Notes: generated from the sequence alone by a model not told the origin. Positions 1 to 8,810 are shown, numbered from the stretch's first letter. The stretch: 64,000 nucleotides of DNA from Ectothiorhodospiraceae bacterium (GCA_024234875.1 JACKNM010000004.1:248001-312000), one strand, 5' to 3'. Numbers and translations: made by a program.

Positions 1-57
1 CATGACGACCTCCAGCGCGCGGCGCCACTGGCGCGGCCGGTGCTACAGCAGGAGTGA
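1..57 (+). CDS. Possible C-terminal tail of a gene entering from the left
   Basis: Frame 1 is open from the window edge to a TGA at 55-57 and reads HDDLQRAAPLARPVLQQE. Nearly all its codons end in G or C, as in the real genes around it, whereas the other forward frames do not look coding. Only 18 residues are visible, so no family can be assigned and this may be chance. Bases 58-201 hold no gene I can support. A GGAGA ribosome-binding site lies just before the next gene. Confidence 0.25.
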   Translation, partial: HDDLQRAAPLARPVLQQE

Positions 58-201
58 CGGGTGGGCGGCATGCGCGCGCATTCTGGCACGACCGAGCGCC
101 CTCGCGGGCCCCCCGCACTCCGACCGTGGCACGTGGCGCCACCTGGCTGATAGCCTGTCCCGCCTCCGGCCCCGCACGGTCGACCGCGGAGACCCCTCAC
201 C

Positions 202-1014
202 ATGCCGATCACCGCATCCGACGCGCAGACCATCGCCCGCGACATCCTGGCGTGGCGGCACTCGCGCACCCGCCGCCAGCCGTTGACCGCGCTCGCGCGT
301 GACGACCTCGACGGCGCCTACGCGGTGCAGGATGCGCTCCTGCCCCTGCTGACCGCCGATGGTGGCGGCGAGATCGTCGGCTACAAGATCGCGCTCACCA
401 GCGCCGCGATGCAGCGCATGGTCAACGTCGGCCATCCACTGGGCGGCGCGGTGCTCGCCGGCGTCGTCCACCACTCACCGGCCGAGGTGAGCCTCGCGAC
501 CTTCGTGAATCTCGGGCTCGAGTGCGAGGTCGCGGTGCGGCTCGGTGTCGACCTCCCGGCCGACGGCGCGCCGTACTCCCGCGCGTCGGTCGCGGCCCGG
601 GTCGACGCGGTGGCGCCGGCCTACGAGCTGGTGGAGGACGGCGGCATCGACTACGACCGTATCGACGCCGTCACCCTCATCGCCGACAACTGCTGGAACG
701 GTGGCGTGGTGCTGGGCGAGTGGGTGCGCGGCGATGCCGACCGCTGGCTCGACCCGGCATTCGCCGCCGCGCCGACCACCCTGGCGATGAACGGCGAGCG
801 GGTCTCCGAGGGCAAGGTCGGCGACGCCATGGGTCACCCGCTGGAGGCCGTCGCCTGGGTCGCGAACCTGCTCGCGGGCCGCGGGCGCACGATGCGGGCC
901 GGCATGCTGGTGATGACCGGAAGCTCGGTGCGCACCGCATTCCCGAGGGCCGGCGACCGCGCCCGCTTCGACGTCGCCGGCCTGGGCGGCGTGGACCTCT
1001 CGGTCGTCGGCTGA
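202..1014 (+). CDS. 2-keto-4-pentenoate hydratase family protein
   Basis: This 270-residue protein matches the MhpD/hydratase branch of the fumarylacetoacetase-hydrolase fold, whose members hydrate 2-hydroxypenta-2,4-dienoates in meta-cleavage pathways or decarboxylate related keto acids. The expected metal ligands are present: E107 and E109 in LECEV and E142 in YELVED, at nearly the positions used by E. coli MhpD. The ATG is preceded by GGAGACC. Length is normal for the family. No other meta-cleavage enzyme (dioxygenase, aldolase or acylating dehydrogenase) lies nearby, so the substrate is unknown and an oxaloacetate or acylpyruvate-type activity is equally possible. The next gene begins two bases after its stop, so the two are probably cotranscribed. 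Confidence 0.85.
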   Translation: MPITASDAQTIARDILAWRHSRTRRQPLTALARDDLDGAYAVQDALLPLLTADGGGEIVGYKIALTSAAMQRMVNVGHPLGGAVLAGVVHHSPAEVSLATFVNLGLECEVAVRLGVDLPADGAPYSRASVAARVDAVAPAYELVEDGGIDYDRIDAVTLIADNCWNGGVVLGEWVRGDADRWLDPAFAAAPTTLAMNGERVSEGKVGDAMGHPLEAVAWVANLLAGRGRTMRAGMLVMTGSSVRTAFPRAGDRARFDVAGLGGVDLSVVG

Positions 1015-1016
1015 GC

Positions 1017-1805
1017 ATGCAGCGTTTGCGCGGCTGTCTGGTAGCGCTCGTCGCCTACCTCGCCCTCGCCGCGCCGGTCACCGCGCTCGAGATCGACGCT
1101 CGGGAGGCGCGGAGCATCGCCGAGCAGGTGTGGCGCAACGAGACCGGCGGCGATCCGCGCAAGCTCCTGTGGTGGAACACCGGTGAGGCCTTCGCCTCGC
1201 TCGGTATCGGGCACTTCATCTGGTTCCCGACCGGTGTCGACGCCCCGTTCGAGGAGAGCTTTCCGGCCTTGCTCGCCCATCTCGAGCAGCGCGGGGTCGC
1301 GCTGCCGGCGTGGCTGCGCGGCCAGCCGCCCTGCCCCTGGGCCGACCGCGAGGCGTTCCTCGCCGCCCGCGACGGCGACTCCGCCCGTGAGCTCGAGGCG
1401 CTGCTGCGAGACACCTTCGACTTGCAGGCGGAGTTCCTCCTCGGCCGGCTCGAGGCGGCGCTGCCGGCAATCCTGGCCGCGGTGGATCCGGCCAGGCGCG
1501 ACGTCGCCACGGGTGCTGCGCGCGCACTGCTCGCCACCCCTGCCGGACGCTATGCGCTCATCGACTACGTGAACTTCAAGGGCACCGGCCTGTCCCCGCG
1601 CGAGCGCTACCAGGGCGAGGGATGGGGGCTCGCGCAGGTCCTGGCGGCGATGCCCGAGGACGTCGATCGATCGCGCGTCGCGCGGGCGTTCGCCGACGCC
1701 GCGGCGGCGGCGATGCGAGGGCGCGTCGCCCGCGCCCCGCCCGAGCGCAACGAGGCCCGCTGGTTGCCCGGCTGGCTGAAGCGGATCGACACCTACCGGC
1801 GCTGA
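1017..1805 (+). CDS. Conserved exported protein of unknown function (GIGHFIW family)
   Basis: The 262-residue product starts with a signal peptide: a short basic head, then LVALVAYLALAAPVTA with likely cleavage after TALE. The mature part carries a Trp-rich block, LLWWNTGEAFASLGIGHFIW, followed by PFEESFPALLAHL. I recall this pattern from conserved periplasmic proteins of proteobacteria with no assigned activity. The first ATG after the preceding stop is chosen because it begins the signal peptide. The frame is open far upstream, but only as an alternate reading of the preceding hydratase gene. The protein is probably periplasmic. No catalytic motif is recognised, and a lysozyme-like fold is only a guess from the Glu/Trp-rich motif. 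Confidence 0.75.
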   Translation: MQRLRGCLVALVAYLALAAPVTALEIDAREARSIAEQVWRNETGGDPRKLLWWNTGEAFASLGIGHFIWFPTGVDAPFEESFPALLAHLEQRGVALPAWLRGQPPCPWADREAFLAARDGDSARELEALLRDTFDLQAEFLLGRLEAALPAILAAVDPARRDVATGAARALLATPAGRYALIDYVNFKGTGLSPRERYQGEGWGLAQVLAAMPEDVDRSRVARAFADAAAAAMRGRVARAPPERNEARWLPGWLKRIDTYRR

Positions 1806-1892
1806 CCCGGCGGACCGGCGTCACGTCGCCAGATCATAGAGTCGGTCGGCGGATGGCGGTATCCTTCCGCGGTCGCCCGAACGCGTGATCCC

Positions 1893-2306
1893 ATGCGCCG
1901 TCTCGATCGCCGAATCGCCGCCGTCCTGGCCACGGTCCTGGTCGCCAACCTGCTGCTGCCCGCGTGGCTGATGGCGGCGAGCGCAAGCGATGCGGCGACC
2001 GGCGCGCGTCAGGTGGTGCTCTGCACCGCCAGCGGGCTGCAACTGGTCACCCTGGAGCAGTCGCCGGCGGACGGTGACCGCTCCGAGCACGGGCCGGCCC
2101 CGGCACTCGGTCACGGCTGCCCGCTCTGCATCGCGTGCCCATTGTGCTCCGGTGGCGGCTGCGAATCGGCGTCGCCGGGGTTCGTCACCAGCCCGCCACA
2201 CCACGGCGGACGCGCGCTCGTGGTGCGCCCGGTGACGCTCCCACCGATCCTTCCGACTCCGCAGGCCCGTCCTCCGGTGCGTGCGCCACCGGTGCGTGCG
2301 GCCTGA
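1893..2306 (+). CDS. DUF2946 family exported protein
   Basis: This 137-residue protein has an N-terminal hydrophobic segment (AAVLATVLVANLLLPAWLMA) followed by a short His/Cys-bearing stretch, HGCPLCIACPLC, and a Pro-rich tail. The hydrophobic start with a CPLC motif is typical of DUF2946, a small family often found beside copper-handling genes. The two CPLC motifs and neighbouring His residues could bind Cu(I). It is followed about 100 bases later by a PCu(A)C copper chaperone, which strengthens the copper reading. Role inferred, not demonstrated. The ATG start is the only one that keeps the full signal segment, and no strong ribosome-binding site is seen. Confidence 0.7.
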   Translation: MRRLDRRIAAVLATVLVANLLLPAWLMAASASDAATGARQVVLCTASGLQLVTLEQSPADGDRSEHGPAPALGHGCPLCIACPLCSGGGCESASPGFVTSPPHHGGRALVVRPVTLPPILPTPQARPPVRAPPVRAA

Positions 2307-2404
2307 GCACCACGCCCGCGACTCGCGGGCGCACCACTCGATCGCGCGCCCCCCGACCGAGGTCCCCGGGGCGCCACATCGCATGCACGAATCGGGAGAG
2401 GACG

Positions 2405-2920
2405 ATGCACGTCATCACGCACTGGATCCACCGGGCCGCGACCGTGGCCCTGCTCGCCGCCGCGACCACCGCCGCCGCCACCGAGCCGACGCGCCTCGGC
2501 GCGATCACCATCGAGTCACCCTGGGTTCGCCTGGTGCCGCCGGTCTCCGAGACCTCGGCCGGCTACATGACCCTTCGCAACGCCGGCACCGAGGCCGACC
2601 GCCTGCTCGCGGCCGCGGCCCCGGTCTCGAAGCGGACCGAGCTCCACACCCACGTCATGGAGGGCGGGCTGGCGAAGATGCGGCAGGTCGACGCGGTCGA
2701 GATCCCAGCCGGCGGCGCGGTGAGCTTCGCGCCCGGCGGCCTGCACATCATGCTCATCGGGCTCGCCCGACCACTCGACGCGGGTGAGTCGATTCCGGTC
2801 ACCCTCACGTTCGAGCGCGCGGGACGCGTCGAGGTCGTCTATCCGGTGCAGGCGGCGCCCATGGCGAGCGGGGGCCATGGCGGACACGGCATGGGACACG
2901 GTCAGGGCAAGACGCAGTGA
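2405..2920 (+). CDS. Periplasmic copper chaperone PCu(A)C
   Basis: The 171-residue product has a signal peptide ending near TTAAAATE and a single cupredoxin-like PCu(A)C domain. The copper-binding pattern H-x(n)-M ... H-x-M is present: ELHTHVMEGGLAKM followed by GGLHIMLIG. A His/Gly/Met-rich tail (GGHGGHGMGHGQG) may add copper sites. The family delivers Cu(I) to the CuA site of cytochrome c oxidase or related targets in the periplasm. The ATG at 2405 follows GGGAGAGGACG, a good ribosome-binding site. Without it the frame would extend upstream through the DUF2946 gene and give nonsense. It pairs with the DUF2946 gene just upstream as a likely copper operon. Confidence 0.92.
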   Translation: MHVITHWIHRAATVALLAAATTAAATEPTRLGAITIESPWVRLVPPVSETSAGYMTLRNAGTEADRLLAAAAPVSKRTELHTHVMEGGLAKMRQVDAVEIPAGGAVSFAPGGLHIMLIGLARPLDAGESIPVTLTFERAGRVEVVYPVQAAPMASGGHGGHGMGHGQGKTQ

Positions 2921-2928
2921 CGCGCCGG

Positions 2929-2952
2929 CCGGGCCGCCGCCGGGCGGCCCGG
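2929..2952 (+). terminator. Strong GC hairpin after the copper chaperone gene
   Basis: A perfect 10-bp inverted repeat (CCGGGCCGCC / GGCGGCCCGG) with a 4-base loop starts 9 bases after the chaperone stop. There is no T-run after it, so it is not a textbook intrinsic terminator. It may slow polymerase or protect the mRNA 3' end. The next gene begins about 95 bases downstream. Confidence 0.45.
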
Positions 2953-3047
2953 TCGACCCCGCCACTGCCGACTCAAGAGGGTGCCGACGGCGGTCGACAA
3001 ACTCGGCTCCCGGCGCCGGCTCCGGCGCAGCGCAGGAGAGACGCGCC

Positions 3048-3644
3048 GTGCACCCCATCCACCGCCTCGCCGCCTGCACCCTGGCAGCCAGCGTCCTCGT
3101 CACCACGGCCGCGGCAAGCCCCACCGAGCCCCGCCCCGCCGCGACGGACGCGTTCCTCGAGGTCGCGTACTTGTGGTGGATCGCGGACGCCTACCCGACC
3201 GACACCGGCGAGCGCGAGTGCATCGCCTGGACCAATGACGACCTGGACAACAGCTTCAGCGTCATCGCCACCACCTCCGGCGGCCTGCGGATTCGCTACG
3301 ACGAGCCGATCGAGCTCAACGGCCGGCCGCTGCTGTCGAGGTCCGATCCGGTGCGGCTGGTGGTGGTCGGGCCGCGCGAGGTGAGATTCCACAACGTCGC
3401 GGTCGAGACCGGGGTCGGCCCCGACGGGCGCCGCTTCCTCACCGTGAGTGGGCCCGACCGAGAGGCGCCGGCCATGGTGCGGGCGTTGCACACCGGCCGC
3501 CAGGTGCGGCTCGACCGGTTCAACCGCAAGACCGGCAAGCTGGAGGTGGTCACCACCTTCAACCTCGCCGGCTTCGCCACCGGATTCGAGAAGATCGCCG
3601 AGTGGTGCGGCATCGACTCGGCGCTGCTCTACCACGGGCGCTGA
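3048..3644 (+). CDS. Exported protein of unknown function
   Basis: This is read from a GTG at 3048 because CAGGAGAG lies 8-9 bases before it and the signal peptide (IHRLAACTLAASVLVTTAAA, cleavage near AAASP) begins there. The frame stays open upstream only through GC bias. The 198-residue product has a mature domain rich in beta-strand-like stretches such as VRLVVVGPREVRFHNVAVE, with two Cys (GERECIAW and EWCGID) that could form a disulfide. I recognise no family. Position after the copper chaperone is compatible with a periplasmic role, but a functional link is not shown. Confidence 0.65.
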   Translation: MHPIHRLAACTLAASVLVTTAAASPTEPRPAATDAFLEVAYLWWIADAYPTDTGERECIAWTNDDLDNSFSVIATTSGGLRIRYDEPIELNGRPLLSRSDPVRLVVVGPREVRFHNVAVETGVGPDGRRFLTVSGPDREAPAMVRALHTGRQVRLDRFNRKTGKLEVVTTFNLAGFATGFEKIAEWCGIDSALLYHGR

Positions 3645-3750
3645 GCGCACCTCGCGCGCGCTCCCGCGCTCTCGTCATCACCACCGCGCGGCCTTACCAT
3701 CCGACGAGCCGTCGACGGGCGGCGACGCGCTGACAGGGGAGTGACGAGCG

Positions 3751-5334
3751 ATGGCCGACGACACCGCCAAACGCACCGCGATCGAATGGGTCGACAGTCA
3801 TGCCGGCGCGCTGTCGGACTGGCACGCGACGATCTGGGATCTCCACGAGCCGGCTTGGCGCGAGTATCGCTCCGCCGCCTGGTACGTCGAGCGCCTGCGC
3901 GCCGAAGGCTTCGAGGTCGAGGCAGGAAGCGGCGGCATGCCGACCGCGTTCTGCGCCACCTGGGGCGACGGCGGTCCGACCATCGGCTCCTACGCCGAGT
4001 ACGACGCGGTGCCCGGCAACAGCCAGGACCGGGTGCCCTACGAGTGCCCGCGACCTGGCGTGCACCGCTGGGCCGCTGGCCACACCGACCCGCACTCAGC
4101 GCTCGGCATCGCCGCGCTCGGCGGGGTGCTGGCGGCGAAGGCGGCGATGGAGCGCCACGGCATCCGCGGACGCATCAAGTTCATGGGCGAGCCGGCGGAG
4201 AAGACCTGCGGCTCGAAGCCGATTCACGCCGCCAAGGGCTACTACGACGACATCGACGCCGCGGTCTCGTTCCACCCGTCGTTCGGCTCGCTGCGCGCCA
4301 ACACCACCATCCTCGACACCCACTGCGGTGCGTACTGGTCGTGCATCTACACCTTCGAGTGCGCGCACCCGGAGACCTGGAGCGCGAGCCGCGAGCGCTC
4401 GGAGATGGCGAGCGCCCACACCATGGCCCGCGCGCCGGGCGCGAACGACGCACTGTGCCTGATGTACACGACGACCAAGTACACCAAGGAGGCGATGCTG
4501 CCGCACACCGGCACCTGGACGCTCAACGAGGCGATCCTCGGCGCGGGTGATGCCACCGCCGACAATCTCGCGCCGCGCTTCGCGCAGATCCAGTACGCGT
4601 GGCGCGCACCGACGCTCGCGATGCAGGAGCGCATCGCCGAGGTGCTCGACCGCAACGCCGAGCACGTCGCGGCGATGACCTGCACCCGGGTGCGCAAGGC
4701 GTGGGTGACGAGGACGCGGCCGGGTCTGCCCAACCACGCGCTGGCCCATCTCTGTTATCGCAATCTGGCGGCCGTCGGCGCGCCGGTGTGGGACGAGGCG
4801 GCACTCGCGTTCTGCCGCGAGATCCAGGGCAATCTGGGCCTCGAGCCGATGGCGCAACCGGTCCTCGCGGCGATGCGCACGCTGTCGACGCCCGAGCAGT
4901 GCGAGGCCAACGTCCGCCGCGAGCTGCCCGAGTGGCAGCTCAACTACACCTCCGACGACTACACCGACTGGACCTGGCACACGCCGACGGTGCGCCTCAT
5001 CGTCGGTCGCTGCACGCTCGAGCCGCCGCGACCCGGCTATCAGTACCCGGCATGGGCGTGGAACGCGCTCGGTGGCCATGCGCCGACCATCGACCCGACG
5101 GTGCAGGTCGCGGCGAAGACCATCGGCGCCACCATCGTCGACCTGCTGACGGAGCCGTCGGCGCTGGCCGCGGCGCGAGCCGAGTTCGAGCAGCGCACCG
5201 GCGGCGGGATCGGCGGCACGCGTTGGGTCGCGCCGTTGCTGCCCGCCGACTTCGAGCCACCGATCGGCTTCCACTGGCCGGAGTACGTGACCACCGCGCG
5301 CGGCCACGAGTGGTACATCCCCACCACCGCGTAG
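3751..5334 (+). CDS. M20-family amidohydrolase (AbgB-like)
   Basis: A 527-residue metal-dependent amidohydrolase of the M20D group, whose members include p-aminobenzoyl-glutamate hydrolase subunit B and other acylamino-acid hydrolases. Supporting motifs are the GSYAEYDAVPG block around residue 90, HRWAAGHTDPHSALGIAALGG carrying candidate metal-binding His and Asp residues, and FMGEPAEKTCGSKP, where the family places its catalytic Glu. The ATG follows AGGGGAGTGACGAGCG. No signal peptide is seen, so it is cytoplasmic. The substrate is not predictable: an N-acyl or glutamyl amide is likely. It is convergent with yqeC, and the short gap between them is filled with palindromic repeats. Confidence 0.85.
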   Translation: MADDTAKRTAIEWVDSHAGALSDWHATIWDLHEPAWREYRSAAWYVERLRAEGFEVEAGSGGMPTAFCATWGDGGPTIGSYAEYDAVPGNSQDRVPYECPRPGVHRWAAGHTDPHSALGIAALGGVLAAKAAMERHGIRGRIKFMGEPAEKTCGSKPIHAAKGYYDDIDAAVSFHPSFGSLRANTTILDTHCGAYWSCIYTFECAHPETWSASRERSEMASAHTMARAPGANDALCLMYTTTKYTKEAMLPHTGTWTLNEAILGAGDATADNLAPRFAQIQYAWRAPTLAMQERIAEVLDRNAEHVAAMTCTRVRKAWVTRTRPGLPNHALAHLCYRNLAAVGAPVWDEAALAFCREIQGNLGLEPMAQPVLAAMRTLSTPEQCEANVRRELPEWQLNYTSDDYTDWTWHTPTVRLIVGRCTLEPPRPGYQYPAWAWNALGGHAPTIDPTVQVAAKTIGATIVDLLTEPSALAAARAEFEQRTGGGIGGTRWVAPLLPADFEPPIGFHWPEYVTTARGHEWYIPTTA

Positions 5335-5355
5335 CTCGGGTGAAGCGCAAGCGAT

Positions 5356-5375
5356 GTCCCGAGCCTGTCGAGGGG
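5356..5375 (-). repeat. Dispersed CCTTCGACAGGCTCAGG-type repeat
   Basis: On the minus strand this reads CCCCTCGACAGGCTCGGGAC, a close relative of a short element common in intergenic DNA of GC-rich bacteria. A second version (CCTTCGACATGCTCAGGACAGG) lies on the plus strand at 15985-16006. It is short and partly palindromic, and lies just after the M20 gene stop. Confidence 0.6.
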
Positions 5376-5405
5376 CGCAACTCCGGGAAGGTCGAGCCAT
5401 CCCCA

Positions 5406-5458
5406 GCCGCGCTTCGCGCGGCATCCCGGACTGCGCTGACGCTCCGTCCGGGCTACGG
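5406..5458. repeat. Palindromic REP-like element between convergent genes
   Basis: Two adjacent hairpins are seen: GCCGCGC-TTC-GCGCGGC at 5406-5422, and CCCGGAC ... GTCCGGG at 5425-5452 with an inner GCG/CGC pairing. The second resembles the family with the general form GTAGCCCGGA...TCCGGG known from many proteobacteria. It sits between the convergent M20 and yqeC genes and supplies the TAG stop of yqeC (5453-5455). It may terminate transcription from both sides. Confidence 0.6.
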
Positions 5459-6292
5459 GTCGTGGTGGCCCGGGGCGGGCTGCGCTCCCGGCGCGAGGCG
5501 CAGAACCTCGACCGGGTCGGTGGCGAGCGCGGTGAGGACCACCGCCTCCGGCGCGCCCGGGCCGGCGAGCGCCAGCCGTGCGACCGTCTCGGCGGTCCGC
5601 GCCGCCGCGGGATCGTCGACCATGTTGAGCACCGGGACCACCCGCGCCCCCGACTTCACTCGCAACTCGGCGGCCTGTAGCCGCACCAGTCGGGCCAGGT
5701 GCGCCTCGGTGAGCGGCTCCCCGAGGCGTGCCCCGGCATGCACGGCCACCAGCTCGGGGCGGTGCGCGAGGCGCTCGTCGAGCGGCTGTCCGACCACCGC
5801 GATCGAGCACAGGCTGACCACCGTGGTGACACCCGGCACCAGCGGCGGCTCGCTCGGATGCCGGCCCTTCAGGCGACGCATGCGCGCGCCGTCCGCCTTC
5901 ACGAAGGTGACGTCGACGCCACAGCGGCGGTGCAGATCGGCCACCAGCGCCGGCGGCAGGCCGAGATTGCGACGGCCGTCGGACGGACCGCAATAGGCGA
6001 CCACGCGCTCGGTGCGCGCCGCCGCGACCACCGCGGCGCCGTCGTCGCCGGCGCCGAGCGCGAGCCATCGAAACGGCACCGCCGCCTCGAACGGCACCAG
6101 CTTGCCGGTGCAGGTGAGGGCGACGCGGCCCTCGTGCGCCTCCACCAGCCGGCGCATCAGGGTCTTCTTGCCGCCGGCACCGACCAGGCAGACGATGCCG
6201 TCGGCAGCGCCGAGTGCGTCGAGCAGGCCGACCCGGGTGCGCACCAGCGCGGTCGACGGCAGCGGAGCGCCGGATGGCGTCACCTCAACCAC
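5453..6292 (-). CDS. yqeC: Selenium-dependent hydroxylase accessory protein YqeC
   Basis: This 279-residue protein matches YqeC, a nucleotide-binding protein associated with maturation of (often selenium-dependent) molybdenum hydroxylases. The N-terminal P-loop-like LVGAGGKKTLM and the central FVKADGARMRRLKG are characteristic. I start it at the GTG at 6292, overlapping the upstream moaD-like gene by 8 bases. The open frame continues upstream but only as an out-of-frame reading of that gene. The first Gly-rich motif has KK where many P-loops have KT or KS, then T. It is the third gene of an apparent operon with the hydroxylase subunit and MoaD-like protein. No selD or selA is in the window, so selenium use is untested. 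Confidence 0.85.
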   Translation of the reverse strand: MVEVTPSGAPLPSTALVRTRVGLLDALGAADGIVCLVGAGGKKTLMRRLVEAHEGRVALTCTGKLVPFEAAVPFRWLALGAGDDGAAVVAAARTERVVAYCGPSDGRRNLGLPPALVADLHRRCGVDVTFVKADGARMRRLKGRHPSEPPLVPGVTTVVSLCSIAVVGQPLDERLAHRPELVAVHAGARLGEPLTEAHLARLVRLQAAELRVKSGARVVPVLNMVDDPAAARTAETVARLALAGPGAPEAVVLTALATDPVEVLRLAPGAQPAPGHHDP

Positions 6293-6536
6293 CGGCCATC
6301 CTCGGCAACACGAAGACCTCGGCCCCGGCGGGGATCGCTCGGAACCAGTCGTCGCGGTAGATCTCGCCGTCGATGGCGACCGCGACTCCGCGCGCGAGCA
6401 CCGGCGCGAGCCTCGGCTCCGCCGCCGCCAGCGCATCGAGCATCTGGCGCACGTTCGATGCCTCGACCTCGAACTCGCTGCGCCCGCCGGCCGCGGAGCG
6501 CAGCGGCCCACCCAGACCGACCTTGACTGTCGCCAT
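6285..6536 (-). CDS. MoaD/ThiS-family sulfur-carrier protein
   Basis: An 83-residue ubiquitin-fold protein ending in Gly-Gly (RMAGG), the residues that are thiocarboxylated in MoaD and ThiS. The fold is suggested by VKVGLGGPLRSAAGG, then an IDGEIYRDDWF strand, then AEVFVLPRMAGG. It lies between the molybdopterin-binding hydroxylase subunit (6-base gap) and yqeC (8-base overlap), so a role in molybdenum cofactor synthesis or its sulfuration for this enzyme is likely. It could be a specialised carrier rather than the housekeeping MoaD, since no moaE, moaA or moaC is nearby. Confidence 0.85.
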   Translation of the reverse strand: MATVKVGLGGPLRSAAGGRSEFEVEASNVRQMLDALAAAEPRLAPVLARGVAVAIDGEIYRDDWFRAIPAGAEVFVLPRMAGG

Positions 6537-6542
6537 CGGCGC

Positions 6543-8810
6543 TCACTCCGCCGCCTCGGCCAGTCGGTCGATGCTCGCCAGCACCCGTGGCGGTGACATC
6601 GGCACGTGGGTCTGGCGGGCGCCGCTGGCGGCGCTGACCGCGTTTCCGACCGCGCCGAGCGGGGGCACGATCGAGGTCTCGCCGACCCCGCGCACGCCGT
6701 AGGGGTGGCCCGGGTTGGGCACCTCGACGATCACGGTGTCGATGAACGGCACGTCGGAGGCGACGGGGACGCGGTAGTCGAGGAATCCGGGGTTCTGGAG
6801 CCGACCGTCGGCGCCGTAGACGTACTCCTCGTTCAGCGCCCAGCCGATTCCCTGCACCGCGCCGCCCTGGTACTGGCCCTCGACGTAGCTCGGGTGGATC
6901 GCCCGCCCGGCATCCTGGACCACGGTGTAGCGCAGCACCGTCGAGCGCCCGGTCTCGGGGTCGGTCTCGACGTCGACCAGATGGGTGGCGAAGCTCGGCC
7001 CGGCGTTCTCGGCGTTGAACTCCCAGTGCCCGGCGATCGGCCCCCCGGTCTTGCCGGCGACGGCGGCGATGTCGGCGAGCGAGAGCGGCTCGAAGTCGCC
7101 CGCGTTCGCGCCCGACGGCTTGGCGTGGCCGTCCTCCCACACCACCGCGTCCTCCGGGATCCCCCACATCCTGGCCGCCCGCGCGCAGAGCACCCGGATC
7201 GCGTCGCGCGCGGCGTGGATGGTGGCCATGCCGGTGGAGAACGTGGTGCGGCTGCCCTCGGTGATGTCGTTGTAGCCGAGCGCGCTGGTGTCGGCGACCA
7301 CGGTGCGCACCGACTCGTAAGGAATGCCGAGCTCCTCGGCCGCGATCTGACACATCGAGGCCCGCGAGCCGCCGATGTCGACGGTGCCGACCGCCAGTGC
7401 CACCGTGCCGTCGGCGTTGACGCTCATCGACACGCTGGTCTGACCGCCGAAGTTGAACCAGAACCCGCAGGCGACGCCGCGCCCCTGGTGCGCGCGAAGC
7501 GGCGCGCGATAGTGCGGGTGCGCCTTCGCCGCCTCCAGCGTCTCGACCAGCCCGATCGGCCCGAAGCGCGGACCGTAGGCGGTGCGGGTCCCCTCCCTGG
7601 CGGCGTTGCGCAGGCGAAGGTCGACCGGATCCATGCCGATCCTCGCGGCCAGCTCGTCGACCACGCTCTCCACCGCGAATGCCGACAAGGGCGCTCCCGG
7701 CGCGCGGTAGGCCGCCTGCTTCGGGCGGTTGGTGACCACGTCGTAGCCGACCACGCGGACGTTCTCGAGGTCGTAGCAGGCGAACGCGGTCATCGCCCCG
7801 AAGCTCACCGGCGAGCCGGCGAAGGCGCCGCCCTGGTAGCGGAGATCGGCATCGGCGGCGGTGATGCGCCCGTCCCGGGTGACGCCCATGCGCACCCACA
7901 TCTTCGCGCTCGACGTCGGGCCGGTGGCGCGGAACACCTCCTCGCGCGACATCACCAGCCGCACCGGGCGATTCGCCTTGCGCGAGAGCGCCGCCGTCAC
8001 CGGCTCGATGAAGACCGTCGTCTTGCCACCGAAGCCACCGCCGATCTCCGACGGCGTGACCCGCAGCTTGGAGATGTCCATGCCGAGCATGGCGGCGGTG
8101 ATCTCGCGCACCATGTACGGCCCCTGGGTGCAGCACCAGAGCTCGCCCTGGCCGTCGGGGCCGATGCTCGCGAGGCAGGCGTGCGGCTCGATGTAGCCCT
8201 GGTGCGAGGCCTCGACGACGAACTCGCGCTCGACCACCACCGCCGCGGCGGCGAAGCCGCGCTCGACGTCGCCGAGACCGAACTCGACCCGCTCGGCGAT
8301 GTTCGAGGGCGTGGTCGGAGCCGGCTCGACGCCGGCGGTGCGCATGTCCTCGTGCAGCACCGGAGCGTCGGCGCGCATCGCCGCCTCGACGTCGGTGACG
8401 TGGCCGAGCACCTCGTAGTCGACGTCGATCAGCTCCAGCGCTCGGGCCGCCACCGACGGCGACACCGCGGCCACGGCGGCGACGGCATGACCGTCGTAGA
8501 GGGCCTTGTCGCGCGCCATCACGTTGACCGCGACGTCGCGAAGCGCCGCATCGGTGTCGGCGAAGTCACGATGGGTGATCACCGCCTTCACCCCGGGCAG
8601 CGCCTCCGCCCGGCCGACGTCGATGCCGCGGATCCGCGCGTGGGCATGGGGGCTGCGCAGCACCGCCCCGAACAGCATCCCCGGCGCCACCGCGTCGGCA
8701 CCGTAGCGAGCCCGGCCGGTGACCTTGTCGATACCGTCGGGGCGGACCGGGCGGGTGCCGACCACCCGATAGTCGCGTGCCTTTCCACTGCTGCTGGACT
8801 TGCTGGCCAT
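6543..8810 (-). CDS. Xanthine dehydrogenase-family molybdopterin-binding subunit
   Basis: The 755-residue protein is the large molybdenum subunit of a xanthine dehydrogenase/CO dehydrogenase-type hydroxylase. The ATG at 8810 begins MASKSSSSGKARDY, just before the typical RPDGIDKVTGRARYGAD block. Cofactor motifs are GGGFGGK at residues 257-263, QAAYRAPGAPLSAF in the middle and GVRGVGETS with the presumed catalytic Glu at 711. The length suits a complete subunit. Neither the 2Fe-2S subunit nor the FAD subunit is adjacent; instead the downstream genes encode MoaD-like and YqeC proteins. So it may pair with subunits coded elsewhere, use another electron acceptor, or belong to a selenium-dependent class. 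It is cytoplasmic, with no Tat signal seen. Confidence 0.9.
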   Translation of the reverse strand: MASKSSSSGKARDYRVVGTRPVRPDGIDKVTGRARYGADAVAPGMLFGAVLRSPHAHARIRGIDVGRAEALPGVKAVITHRDFADTDAALRDVAVNVMARDKALYDGHAVAAVAAVSPSVAARALELIDVDYEVLGHVTDVEAAMRADAPVLHEDMRTAGVEPAPTTPSNIAERVEFGLGDVERGFAAAAVVVEREFVVEASHQGYIEPHACLASIGPDGQGELWCCTQGPYMVREITAAMLGMDISKLRVTPSEIGGGFGGKTTVFIEPVTAALSRKANRPVRLVMSREEVFRATGPTSSAKMWVRMGVTRDGRITAADADLRYQGGAFAGSPVSFGAMTAFACYDLENVRVVGYDVVTNRPKQAAYRAPGAPLSAFAVESVVDELAARIGMDPVDLRLRNAAREGTRTAYGPRFGPIGLVETLEAAKAHPHYRAPLRAHQGRGVACGFWFNFGGQTSVSMSVNADGTVALAVGTVDIGGSRASMCQIAAEELGIPYESVRTVVADTSALGYNDITEGSRTTFSTGMATIHAARDAIRVLCARAARMWGIPEDAVVWEDGHAKPSGANAGDFEPLSLADIAAVAGKTGGPIAGHWEFNAENAGPSFATHLVDVETDPETGRSTVLRYTVVQDAGRAIHPSYVEGQYQGGAVQGIGWALNEEYVYGADGRLQNPGFLDYRVPVASDVPFIDTVIVEVPNPGHPYGVRGVGETSIVPPLGAVGNAVSAASGARQTHVPMSPPRVLASIDRLAEAAE

